Positions 21,768 through 31,901 of a stretch of 64,000 nt of DNA are shown here, in pieces (within the stretch, counting starts at the first letter, position 1; each line of letters starts with the position of its first letter). The stretch comes from Aphrocallistes beatrix (Eukaryota; Porifera; Hexactinellida; Sceptrulophora; Aphrocallistidae): NCBI GenBank assembly GCA_963281255.1, contig OY725488.1, forward strand, positions 7,909,524-7,973,523. Reading direction: 5' to 3'. The position numbers and the translations under genes were made by a program. The notes below the pieces were generated by a model. It had not been told where the DNA came from. It did no database searches and worked only from the letters and a program-made list of their open reading frames with translations.

Positions 21768-23923
21768 ATGCTATACGCCTTTCCTTTCATACCTGGGCTG
21801 CTATTTACAGGTGTCGGCTTTCTATTATTTCTGAAGAATTTCTCCTTTAGAAAGAGATCCTCCAATGTCACTCTCAGACACGAGGGCAGTACCTTCATTC
21901 AGGAGTTGATCTCTCTCGTTCCTTTGCTTAGTTCAGACTACAATCCTCCTTTCTGGCTGAAGTGTAGTATCATCCCCACCTTTATATTTGGACTGATTGG
22001 ACGGTAATAAACTCTTGACTGCTTTGCGACTCCTTGTCCAGACTGTATTGCATGTTGCAACATCAGTTGCTAACTACTAATCTTAGTTTTAAGCACCATA
22101 CCGTACTACGGATACTTTGTTCTCGTCGACCTTTTGTAGGTTTGGGAGAAAAATGTCAGATCTGGTACCAGTTCGGAAGAAAATTGACTTGCCAGACGGG
22201 ACTAATCTCAAAATTGATCTGTATTTAGAGCCGCTCGTTCCGGAGCCTCCCCTTGCTGACGTGCTCCTGGTCGTGATCCCTGGCATTTCGAACCATAGCG
22301 AGTCGACTTACATCAAGAGCTACATCGAGTATGCGTCTTCTCAGGGATTTAAGGTCGCCTGCTACAACCATCCTGGTGAGTATGCGTAGTTATATTTTAG
22401 TGCAGCTCCTGTAGGGAGATGTCTTTATGGCATGGACGGCGTTCTACGTCCGTCCGTCCGTGTGTATGTATTACTTCCGGTTTTTATAAGCGTCTATTAA
22501 AACCCTCGCCTGGCTAGGTCTCAAAAGTATAAATAGAGAAAACCCCACTTTCATTTTCACTTTCAACATTCCTAGCCAACCGCGGGTTAAACGATATAAA
22601 TAAGATCTTGGTAATGTGGGGTATTTCACTTTATAGAATCCAATTTTCTTTTTAGAATAATGTGAATATTTTATGAATTAAAACATATTTTCACACATAG
22701 AAAGCTCTAATGTGAATATTTCTTATTGTTTCAAATGATTGATTTTTCGTATCGGCATCCCTCTAGACACTTACCTGTAGCTGCACTATCGGTCTGTCGA
22801 CTGACATTTTATAATGTTGTATGAACTTTACGCTGTGTTTCTACGAATATAGCATCGCTACCGAACGAAGATCTGACCCCTAGCGCACCCCGCATGTTCA
22901 CCTACGGAGGCACCGGAGACCTGGCAGCCATGATGGACTACCTCATAGCGGAATATCCTACCATGAAGTATTTCGGAGTTGGATTCTCGCTGGGAGCTAA
23001 TATTCTCCTCAAGTATTTGGGGGAGCAGCCAGAAAGGCAGACTGCTTTCCTGGGCGCTCAGTCCTGGTGTCAGGGGTACGACGCCACCAGATGCATTCCT
23101 TACGGGAACCGTATCGAGTACGGAAGCTTCCTGTTCAATTACCTGCTCGCCACGAGGCAAAGATCTCTCATTTCAAGTCAATATCTCTATAAACTATTTA
23201 ATGGACCGCCACTGACTTCGGATAAACTCGGTAGCGATTGTGGGTCGGATTCCCCCTCGAACTCCTCTGAGGAGAGTGTGCTGCTTCCGGACTGGGCGCC
23301 TACCTACGCTTACCGGAGAAGAGGGAGGGTGAGGGGGGAGAGAGACCCTTCTAGAGATGTCAACGGGTTCTTGATGGATGGGTGGGATGAAATCCCGCCC
23401 TTTAATTTTAACAAGGTACTAACTAGTTCGACTCTTTGAAACAGACACATTTACATCGAAAGTAATGCCAAAACATTACATAGAAACTACATACGTACTT
23501 GCGTAGGAATACCAAGGTTTACTATGTTAATGAATTTATGTTAATGACGGGTTAATTCTTTCTTAGTACAAGAGCTCTCGGAGTTTATTGGACTTTGACT
23601 CTGCCTTCACTTGCCCTCTTCTCGGCTTCAAGAATCCAATTGAAATGTATCGTTGGAGCAGCTGCTACTATGTGATGGATCGTATTAAAAACTTTCCACT
23701 TCTCCTTGTCAACGCCAGAGATGACCCTCTGGTTCCATGGTGGACTGTAGAGGAGATTGTCGATAACTATTGTAAGACTAACGCCTGTGCAGTGGGTGTA
23801 CTGACGCGTTTTGGAGGACACTTGGGGTTCTATGAGGGTGCCTTGTCCTGTGAGTCTCTTACCTGGTTAGACAGACTTTCTATTCAGCATGCCAAGGCGA
23901 TTGTGCAACTCAAGTCGTCATAG
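21768..23923 (+). CDS. ABHD1/3-like alpha/beta hydrolase, tandem copy B
   Basis: Four exons: 21768-22003, 22140-22375, 22853-23415 and 23567-23923, giving 463 residues. Exon phases are identical to copy A, showing a tandem duplication of the whole gene. An N-terminal hydrophobic anchor (about 5-25) precedes the hydrolase fold. The nucleophile is Ser203 in GVGFSLG, the acid lies in ARDDPL (397-398), and His430 in FGGHLG. Conserved blocks IPGISNHSES and YIEYASSQGFKVAC are nearly identical in both copies. The expected role is a membrane-associated lipid ester hydrolase; the substrate is unknown. Intron 2 contains a miniature element with a second element nested in it. Confidence 0.88.
22395..22812. 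mobile_element. Miniature element with AGTGCAGCTCC ends, copy 2
   Basis: The same left and right ends and inner blocks as copy 1 at 301-764. It lies in intron 2 of ABHD copy B and is itself interrupted at 22503-22586 by a smaller element. Confidence 0.65.
22503..22586. mobile_element. PiggyBac-like miniature element, copy 1
   Basis: An 84-bp unit starts CCCTCGCCTGGCTAGG and ends CCTAGCCAACCGCGGG, imperfect inverted ends sharing GGCTAGG. TTAA follows directly on the right, and TTAAAA precedes on the left. The CCC...GGG ends next to TTAA recall piggyBac. A second copy sits at 42759-42865. It contains a TATAAAT box-like motif and TTTCATTTTCACTTTC. Confidence 0.6.
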
Positions 23924-24121
23924 ATCTTGATTTTATAAAAAATATATTACAGCCTTTTCATTTAACATCATAATTTTAACAATTCATCAGTATAGTTTTT
24001 CATCCTCATTTTTTGAACGTTTTTCCAGATTGAGTTTTTCCGATTTATAATCAACGTGTTTTTTCTATTACGGACTCGTCCTCATTTATGTGTAAATTCG
24101 ATAGCTAAATACAGTACACCC

Positions 24122-24841
24122 CATAGGCGTAACGTTAGGGGTGGCGGCCTATATGGCGCCACCCCAGGTTTGTTAGAATTTTGCTCGAGTTGAAACCGCT
24201 TCGAATAGAATAGTAATTCATTCTATTTAAAAGTAAACTCCTCCAAGTTGTCACACATCAGTCATCTGATACGGTCAGTATTCTAGTCTCAAAATTCAAT
24301 GTTGTAACTGATATTAATTCATGATGCCATCTAACTCACCTTTCCTTTCATGATTGAGTGTTTTGAAACACCTTTCAGCCAATGGTATGTAATTATCTCT
24401 TAATTGATTTCATCAAAGTTATGGCTTCAAACAATATACTAATATACTATATAGTTTATACTACATTCATACTTCACAACTTTGGAATTTACATTTACAA
24501 CAATGACTACCAGCTGATCTGTAAAGAGGATAAGAGATCCCGGTGTAAATCAACCTTCTATAATCGTGAGCTTCGGCGCGAAAAATCCAAGGCTCGATAA
24601 CGCAGATTATTCCAGTGAAGCTTCTGGTGAGGTCGGCTTGGAACCTGGTACTGATGTATATTTCCAAAAGGAGCAAGATATGCTATGCTTACCCAAGTCC
24701 CTAAGTGGTCACTCCATTCAAAAGCAGTGGTTTGCAGAAAATGCGTCAATAGTATAGTGATAGTGTTCATAAAACTCGAGATGAAAAGCGAATCTCGCCA
24801 CCCCAGATTTTTCTCTGTTATCTTAAAACGTTACGCCTATG
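24122..24841. mobile_element. Non-autonomous hAT-like element with 8-bp target duplication
   Basis: The terminal inverted repeats are CATAGGCGTAACGTT at the left and its complement AACGTTACGCCTATG at the right. Each is flanked by the identical octamer GTACACCC (24114-24121 and 24842-24849). Subterminal GGGGTGGCG/CGCCACCCC also mirror each other. An 8-bp target duplication and CA...TG ends are typical of hAT elements. No transposase is encoded. Confidence 0.85.
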
Positions 24842-25162
24842 GTACACCCTCGCTAATCTTTAGATTGAGAAAATGAAGCACAATGGAATAATACTTCGAT
24901 TGAATTCATTGTAAATGTAAGCCACTACTGTTTAGATCCCAATGTATTTGTAATCGAATTTGATTGGTCAGCACAATTTGTCATTTATCTCGGGGAGGTG
25001 TGAAGATTTCGCTTAGAACTCCCTCGTAGACTCATTATTATTTACCTGTGTGCAAAATTTCACGTTTTTAGCACCTCCCAGTTCCTCAATCAACTTGCAC
25101 AAACAAACAAAAACATTGAGTTTTAATATATAATATTTCACTAATCGGAAAGAATTCTTAAA

Positions 25163-25252
25163 TTTTTAGTGCAGCTCCTAGTATAGGAGAAGCCTTGTGT
25201 CATGATCGGCGTTCGACGTCCGTCCATCTGTACGTACGTCTGCTCGCTCCTG
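25163..25252. repeat. Left-end fragment of the AGTGCAGCTCC element
   Basis: TTTTTAGTGCAGCTCC followed by a small hairpin (CTCCTA-GTA-TAGGAG) and GGCGTTCGACGTCCGTCC, parallel to the start of copies 1 and 2. No right end is found downstream. Confidence 0.5.
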
Positions 25253-25515
25253 GAAATTATATTAGAGATTTAATTCGAACATTTTTTGATCATTGGTGCA
25301 GAGCTGTTCCGAATAGCGAGGGTGTACTGTACTACCAGACTCACGAAAAATCCCAAAGTCATGACATGACTGATGTAAGGTTTGATCGGTTTCAACCTTG
25401 GCACTGGTGATACAGTTTTCAACGGACATATGTCATAGTATTACAGCGTACGTATTCTGAAGTGATTATTAACGTCAGTCGAGTCTGATAACTGTAACAA
25501 TGGCTAGCTAGCGGG

Positions 25516-26996
25516 ATGTTTCGACTTCAGTCTCTCCGGAATATTCTCAAGCACTATGTGTCTCCCTCTAAATACAAATGTGAGCTCAGGTCCATCAGTG
25601 CAAGTTCCTATCATTTCCAACAAACCAATCCACAATCCCCCGCCACCTCCTCTCCGATGTTTGACTACAAAGATCCCTTTCTAATGGAAGAGCAGCTCAC
25701 TCAGGAAGAGATCATCATAAGGGACCAAGTAAGATGACAGCTCATTCAGTTACTGCTTATGGACAATGCAATATCTGCTCCAATAATCTGGTTACTTTAG
25801 TGTGTATGTTTAGGTTCGTGAGTTTTGCAGCTCTAGCCTCATGCCACGCATCCTCCTAGCGAACAGAGAAGGCTGGAAATCTTCTCCAAACGAGGGGAAC
25901 ATCCTCCCTGAGCTGGGGAAGCTGGGGGTGCTAGGCGCCACTATAGTCGGATACGGTTGCGCCGGTGTCAGCTCTGTAGCGTACGGCCTGATCGCGAGGG
26001 AGGTGGAGCGAGTCGACAGCGGCTACCGGAGCTCCATGAGCGTGCAGTCCAGCCTGGTCATGCATCCCATCCACTCCTTCGGGTCAGACTCACAGAAGGA
26101 GAGGTACTCTTCTCTTGGTGACATTGGACCACGTGTGTATTTATTAATTCGATGTTGAATCTAGATGGCTGCCTAAGCTGGCTAGTGGAGAGCTAGTCGG
26201 TTGCTTCGGTCTCACAGAACCAGATTTCGGGAGTGATCCCGGTGGCATGCTAACTCGAGCTGAATATGACTCAGCCAGAAAGTGTTACATTCTGAACGGA
26301 TCCAAATCCTGGATCACCAACTCCCCGGTAGCAGACTTGTTGATCGTGTGGGCACGTTCTAGTGAAGACGGAGGCAAGGTTCGCGGATTTGTGCTAGAGC
26401 GTGGAATGGAAGGATTAAGTACTCCGGAAATTGAAGGGAAGTTCTCTCTACGAGCATCCCCCACTGGACAGATTCTGATGGACCGGGTAGAGGTTCCGAA
26501 AGAAAATCTCCTTCCTGGGGTTTCTGGACTCAAAGGGCCGTTCTCCTGTCTCACTAATGCGCGCTTTGGCATTGCGTGGGGCGCACTCGGTGCTGCGGAG
26601 TTCTGCATGGAGACGGCGAGGAGCTACACACTGGAGCGAAAGCAGTTCGGACGCCCATTGGCCAAGAATCAACTGATTCAGAAGAAGCTGGCTGATATGA
26701 TGGTGGAGATTAACATTGGACTGCAGGCATGCCTGAGGCTAGGGCGCCTAAAAGATGAGGGAAAACTAGCTCCCGAGATGGTCTCAATGCTAAAGAGAAA
26801 CTCCTGTGGGAAGGCATTAGAAATCGCGAGGGCCGCTAGGGACATGTTGGGCGGTAACGGTATTTGTGATGAGTACCACGTTATTCGTCACTTGTTGAAC
26901 TTGGAAACTGTTAACACATATGAGGGGACGCACGATATACACGCCCTGATTCTAGGCCGAGCGATCACAGGCCTGCAGGCATTCACTGCAGACTGA
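25516..26996 (+). CDS. GCDH: Glutaryl-CoA dehydrogenase, mitochondrial
   Basis: Three exons (25516-25728, 25814-26103, 26165-26996) give 444 residues, the usual length. GCDH is an FAD enzyme of the mitochondrial matrix. It oxidises and decarboxylates glutaryl-CoA to crotonyl-CoA in lysine and tryptophan breakdown, passing electrons to ETF. The N-terminus is basic and Ser-rich, fitting a mitochondrial transit peptide (about 1-45). The acyl-CoA dehydrogenase fold follows, with [43 protein letters not shown] and RDMLGGNGI. The catalytic Glu421 sits in [20 protein letters not shown]. The reading frame is intact. Confidence 0.94.
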
Positions 26997-27185
26997 AATA
27001 CGATATATGCTATGATTCTTTTGAATGTTCCGATCCCTTTGTATTGCGAGTTAATTAACTATTACCGTTCATTGTGTGAGTTACTAGACTAAAATTAACA
27101 ACTACGTGTACGGTATGTAGTATAATTCTGTCAAATACAATTCTTAGTCAATTCTTCTCTCTTTCGTGGTGCTAGTATTCATTCA

Positions 27186-29108
27186 ATGGAATGGTTCCGA
27201 AATCCTGACAGCAATCGAGAATTTGAGAAGTATGTCCAGCAACTACCACCAGAGGCTGATCAAAAGATTTTGAGAGATTATTTTATTCCGATCTACTCGC
27301 AGTATCGAGTGAACATTTCTTCTGACAGAGATAAAACTCAAGTTTTAGAAGAACTGCTTATTAACGATGATACCATCCAGGATTTGCCTGAGCGACGTAG
27401 AAAGAAAGTTAAAAATATCATCAGAAATGCGATTAATATTTGCCATTCATTTGGTCCGCTCAGCTCTCCTGCTGGTACTCCTGAACCCAAGGAGACTTCA
27501 CCTTCGCCTAATAGAAATACTGATCTCAATTACAATGAGGATCTTGAGGAAGATCGAGAGGAAGAACGAAAGAAACGGATTGCAACTCTATCTGAACTTA
27601 AACGTCAAGGGAATCTGTTCTTTGAAAATAAGAATTTTACAGACGCGATTTCTTGTTATTCCAAAGCTATTGAACTTGATCCATCTGAGCCCATCTACTT
27701 CAGCAATAGGGCACTATGCTACCTCAAGCTCCTCGTGTTCGAGTCCGCACTGCTAGATGCTGAGAAGGCAGTATCGATTAACACAGCGGAATTCAAATAT
27801 CAATACAGATTGGCCCTCGCTTTGTCTGGTCTGGGAAACCACGTAAAGTCATGTGAAATACTAGAGAAACTTTGTTTAATGAATCTTGATACTGCGTCCC
27901 CTGTTCTACAGAGAGAAAGGGAATTGCTAAGGAACACAGAAGGAGAGTTTGATTTTGCAGAATTGGAGATGAAGGCTGGAAGAAAAGAAGAGATACAGAT
28001 AGGCGATTTTATTGGTCCATTGTCAATCGCGCAAAGCAGTGAAGGTAGCTACTCATTGTGTGTCACTAGGGATGTGAAGAAGGGAGAAATTATTCTGGTA
28101 AGTAAAGCAGTTGCTTATTCAGCCTGTACTACCGAAGTTAATAGCAACTGCAATCTGAATGAGTCTGCATCACCAAACAGTGCAAGCACTGAGCATACAA
28201 CGAATTTAAAGAATAAATTAAGATGTAAGGCCAAATATTCAGTTTTGGCTTTACACAGGATCTACCATTTATTTTATCGGAATTCAGAAGAAGCTCCAGT
28301 CTCAATCGAGCTCTACTGTTCCAATGGTTTCCAGGAAATCCGAGATAAAGCATGCCCTAACTACGTCTTGAGCGATTTAGAACAAGTCGCTAGGAACCAT
28401 TTTTACAGCGTTACACCTAGTGGAAGTTCCCATGTGAAATTGGGATGTAAGAACACTGCGAGAGGGATTTGGTATCTCCCTAGTTTTATCAACCACTCTT
28501 GCCTTGCCACAGGACATCAGCGTTTTATCGGGGACATCTCTGTAGCATGTGTTGATACTGATCTGTGCACTGGAGCGGAAATCACTCTGAGTTATATTCC
28601 GGTCTATGACTGCACCTGTGTAGAGGAGAGACGAGAACTGCTCAGTGAATGGGGAATTGAGTGCAACTGCAAATTGTGCGATTTCGAATCGGATTCTAGA
28701 AATACAGAACTATTGCAGCGTGCAATCCGAACCCGCACTAACTCCTTGAGACTCTCCTCGCTCACAGACAATCCCCTGCAGATCATAGGTACGCCTCAAT
28801 ACGAACTCCTCGCGGAACTTCTCTCTATCGCGGTCGAAATGCAGCTCGGGCCTAAAATGTTTAACGCAGCCTTTTGGCATGCTGTGATTGCTCTGACTAA
28901 GCTACGTGTAGCTCCCAACGATTCTTCAACATATTTTGATTTCATAAATAAGGTAGAAGTGTTCATTTGTGAACTAGAACTAACCCATCAGCTCCTGCTA
29001 TGGAAGAACGTGTTGTCCTATATCGAGTATATCCAATTGCCTGAGAAAGACAAGAGGCGCGTTGAGGTTGAGCAGAAGTATCAAGAAGTTAAGCGTAAGT
29101 ACCACTGA
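27186..29108 (+). CDS. TPR-SET domain protein, putative lysine methyltransferase
   Basis: Intronless, 640 residues. An N-terminal helical region (1-110) is followed by TPR repeats (about 138-245, KRQGNLFFENKNFTDAISCY and IYFSNRALCYLKL) and a split SET domain (about 275-500). SET motifs seen are FINHSC (433-438), GAEITLSY (about 462) and a post-SET Cys cluster CNCKLC (about 493). SET domains of this SMYD-like type transfer methyl groups from S-adenosylmethionine to lysine. The usual MYND zinc finger between the SET halves is missing; the insert there (about 315-345) is Ser/Asn-rich. It lies 189 bp after GCDH on the same strand. The TPR-first architecture resembles SMYD4, but I would not assign that name. 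Confidence 0.78.
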   Translation: MEWFRNPDSNREFEKYVQQLPPEADQKILRDYFIPIYSQYRVNISSDRDKTQVLEELLINDDTIQDLPERRRKKVKNIIRNAINICHSFGPLSSPAGTPEPKETSPSPNRNTDLNYNEDLEEDREEERKKRIATLSELKRQGNLFFENKNFTDAISCYSKAIELDPSEPIYFSNRALCYLKLLVFESALLDAEKAVSINTAEFKYQYRLALALSGLGNHVKSCEILEKLCLMNLDTASPVLQRERELLRNTEGEFDFAELEMKAGRKEEIQIGDFIGPLSIAQSSEGSYSLCVTRDVKKGEIILVSKAVAYSACTTEVNSNCNLNESASPNSASTEHTTNLKNKLRCKAKYSVLALHRIYHLFYRNSEEAPVSIELYCSNGFQEIRDKACPNYVLSDLEQVARNHFYSVTPSGSSHVKLGCKNTARGIWYLPSFINHSCLATGHQRFIGDISVACVDTDLCTGAEITLSYIPVYDCTCVEERRELLSEWGIECNCKLCDFESDSRNTELLQRAIRTRTNSLRLSSLTDNPLQIIGTPQYELLAELLSIAVEMQLGPKMFNAAFWHAVIALTKLRVAPNDSSTYFDFINKVEVFICELELTHQLLLWKNVLSYIEYIQLPEKDKRRVEVEQKYQEVKRKYH

Positions 29109-29474
29109 ATTCATGCGTATCTATTTATTACTAATTTATTTTTAATTTCTATATAGAACTTTACTGGGTATAAGACATTATTCATAGAAGCCTTTTCTAA
29201 CACCTTTTCATAAAGCTTGCCATTCTATTCTTGCTCACATCTGGTACTCACTGCCAGGCTTCCAATGCAGCTAGTTACTAGCTGTCTGCAATAATAAGCC
29301 CTCTGAGAGTAATATTGAGCTATTAAATGGTCAATGAACTTGAAACTGATGATGAAATTAGTTATTCATAATTTGATACCATGACACCGAAATATACTTC
29401 ACAGAATTAGACAAAATTCGGTAATATTATTCAATGATTACTAAGTTGTAGCATCACATAGTGAGCTAGTTGGA

Positions 29475-30774
29475 ATGCTGGTTATATTGGAGGGACTGTC
29501 TGTCCCGTTTCAATCGAACTACGAATCTCCTCTCTCCTATCAATCATTCAAGTCAGATGTATTGGAGGGTCTGCAAATAGACCTGAGTGGATTCAGTGTT
29601 TACCTCTCAGGGAGGTTGCTCCTATCAGGTGACAGCATAACGTTACCTGACACTGAATCTAACATTACAATACTACAAGTTCGGGCGAGGGTGCTGGGGG
29701 GGGAAAGGTGGATTTGGGTCGCAGTTAAAAGCGATTGGCGCCCAGATACAGAAGACCACCAGCCGGGAAGCGTGCCGGGACCTGAGCGGGAGACGAGTTC
29801 GCGATGTTAACGCAGAAAAGGCATTCAGCGAAATGGCGCGCGAGGAGAAGAGGCGCGCTGAAGAACGGCGGCAGCAGAAGCTCCGGAGGAGGGAGAAGAG
29901 ATGGGCTCAGAGGTCCGTCCCGCACCGACTGGAGGACCCCGTCTACTACCGGTCCCTGGCGGACAGTGAGGAGAGTGTGAGTGCCGCGCTTAGATACGCA
30001 CAGACAGGGAAGCGACCCTGCCAGGTTGAGAAGACTGGGGTTAAGAAGCCGGTGTTCCCCGGTATGTGTGATGATTTATCTGATAGCGAGTCAGATCAAG
30101 AGAAGGAGAAAGGAAAGATTAGCGACACTAACACAGATAGCATTCCACCCATCTTATCAGTGGAGCAGATCTCACACTCTCTTCTCCTTCCCACCATCCC
30201 TGAGTTACCACATCTAGACCAGACTGATAGCGTAATGGAGGTAGAGACTAAAGTTATTCAAGCTCAGAGCCCAGAAGAATCACCTGTTAATCCTAGCACC
30301 GAATCACCCAATATCACAGCTGATATTGAAGATGACGACACCAAACCATTAGATGATGGCGCCAAACCATTAGATGATGGAGCCAAACCATTAGATGATG
30401 GAGCCAAACCATTAGATGATGGAGCCAAACCATTAGATGATGACACCAAACCATTAGATGATGGAGCCAAACCATTAGATGATGGAGCCAAACCATTAGA
30501 TGATGGAGCCATCACTCCGCATGCTACCAAAACCGAGACTGTTGAAACAGAGCTAATCGACCTGGATGCCATTTCTGCAAGAGAGGAGTTGGAGGAGTTT
30601 GGACTGGAGTCTCTGAAACAGACTCTGATTAGCCTAGGTCTGAAGTGCGGGGGAACCCTACAGGAGAGAGTGGGGAGACTCTACATGTATAAAATCACCC
30701 CCAAAGAACAGTTGCCTACATTTCTTTTTGCTGGGAAAGGAAAGACCCAAGCTAAAAAATCAGATAAAAGATAA
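29475..30774 (+). CDS. SDE2: SDE2 homologue, frame broken at the G-tract of the processing site
   Basis: SDE2 is made as a ubiquitin-fold precursor and cleaved after a GG~KGG motif. The C-terminal part acts in spliceosome function and in PCNA-linked replication-stress control. The N-terminal ubiquitin-like part reads from ATG 29475 to the G-tract at 29696-29703. The rest (GKGGFGSQLKAIGAQIQKTT, then DLSGRRVRDVN) continues in another frame to 30774. One surplus G in a run of eight separates the two; seven would restore one frame of about 432 residues. Between them the halves contain every SDE2 landmark, ending with the SAP-like LGLKCGGTLQER. Eight 7-residue repeats (KPLDDGA) fill the acidic linker. 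Either a homopolymer sequencing error, an allele, or recoding. Confidence 0.85.
30343..30510 (+). repeat. 21-bp coding tandem repeat in SDE2
   Basis: Eight units of 21 bp, each encoding KPLDDGA or the variant KPLDDDT (unit 5). The units are nearly identical at DNA level (AAACCATTAGATGATGGAGCC), which indicates recent expansion. Confidence 0.95.
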
Positions 30775-30976
30775 AGCAGGTTGAATTTACTTCATATGTA
30801 ATTGCGCACTGCAATCTTGCATATCTCTATAATAATTGCTGAAGTTTTTCTTGAATTATTTCAAATGCTAGTATAATATTTTTAAGATCTCTCCTTGGAT
30901 GTACTCTCCATATCCTAGTTTTTTTATAAATTTTCCATATAAAACTCATTGAATTAGCTAGATTATAGTGTCAGAG

Positions 30977-31282
30977 ATGGGAGTTGGTGATATCGGAGCC
31001 AAGATCTTGTTCTCGCTTTGCGGATTCGGGGGCTCACTCTGCTGTATGATATTCAGCGTCTGGGGATTCATTATGCTGGGACTTCTCGGCGTGTTCTTCT
31101 ACATAGAAGCCGTGGCTCTCCTCGAGGACATCCCTACACCCTTGGCATCTAACCCTGAAAACTTTACACAAAGTTACCAGACTGCCGGAATTGGATGTTT
31201 TACTGGTGCTGGCCTCTACCTGCTTACCTTTTTCTTGTCATTGGGATTCTTTATCTTTGATAGAATCAGGTCAAAGAAGTGA
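30977..31282 (+). CDS. RNASEK: Ribonuclease kappa (RNASEK), V-ATPase-associated membrane protein
   Basis: Intronless, 101 residues, which is the family length. Two membrane segments (about 12-45 and 70-94). Family signatures are CG.GGSLCC, VWGFIMLGLLGVFF and ALLEDIP at the end of helix 1, and GCFTGAGLYLL in helix 2. RNASEK is a small subunit associated with the V-ATPase proton channel sector and is needed for endosomal acidification and uptake; an RNase activity was reported historically. I chose ATG 30977. It starts 202 bp after SDE2 on the same strand. Confidence 0.9.
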   Translation: MGVGDIGAKILFSLCGFGGSLCCMIFSVWGFIMLGLLGVFFYIEAVALLEDIPTPLASNPENFTQSYQTAGIGCFTGAGLYLLTFFLSLGFFIFDRIRSKK

Positions 31283-31901
31283 CTGAACACCGATTACTAG
31301 CAGAGAAGGTATTTGTATATGTGTAGCTACCCTATGGATTGTTCTCAAATTTAGCTTACACCATTAATGTTACAACTGTTATTGATTGTTGCTTGTAAAA
31401 CTATTGATTAACTTCTCATAACACGCATAAGGGAATCAGGGTCTCAACATGGGGACAGGGGCCAAATCCCCCCCCCTGACTAATTAAGGCCCCCTAGAAA
31501 AACGAAGATGGGAGACACATACATGGCAACTTGAGCCATGTAAAAGCGGGACGCAATATACAAGTATTATGCATCGGCTCACAAAAAGCGGGACCAAATG
31601 GGGAAATTTCGTTTAAAATCGAGACACTCGAGAAAATTATCTCATACGAAGAGTGAAAAAGGGGGACGGTTGGCATGTGTGGGGAAGATGTGAACTTAAT
31701 TCTTATTCAGATAACAATAATGCCTCCCTACGTGCAAATCCTGTATGAAACACTGCGAGTGAACAATGAGATTTGTGTATATACTGAAAATTGGAGAGAG
31801 TTACCTGCCCTATGCACTAAGATTCCCTAAACAGCGAATCTCAAACACTTTAGTTCAAGAAAGATTAATCTTTGTGCTAACATAGCAATTAAAGCATAAA
31901 A
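31283..31901. other. Spacer without a recognised gene
   Basis: Nothing coding. A G/C-rich patch at about 31434-31680 with GGGGCCAAATCCCC and GGGGGACGGT-type runs looks like an old repeat, but its ends are not clear. Confidence 0.4.

Larger units (their letters stand above)
23924..25515. other. Gene-free stretch with a hAT-like element
   Basis: No host gene seen. It holds a 720-bp element at 24122-24841 and a left-end fragment of the AGTGCAGCTCC miniature element at about 25163-25252. Short open frames here are within or next to these repeats. Confidence 0.6.

Noticed and set aside
29833..30774. Separate gene starting at ATG 29833 downstream of a small ubiquitin-like gene
   Set aside because: In-frame sequence upstream of 29833 back to the G-tract is clearly SDE2 (GKGGFGS...DLSGRRVRDVN), so both parts belong to one broken gene.
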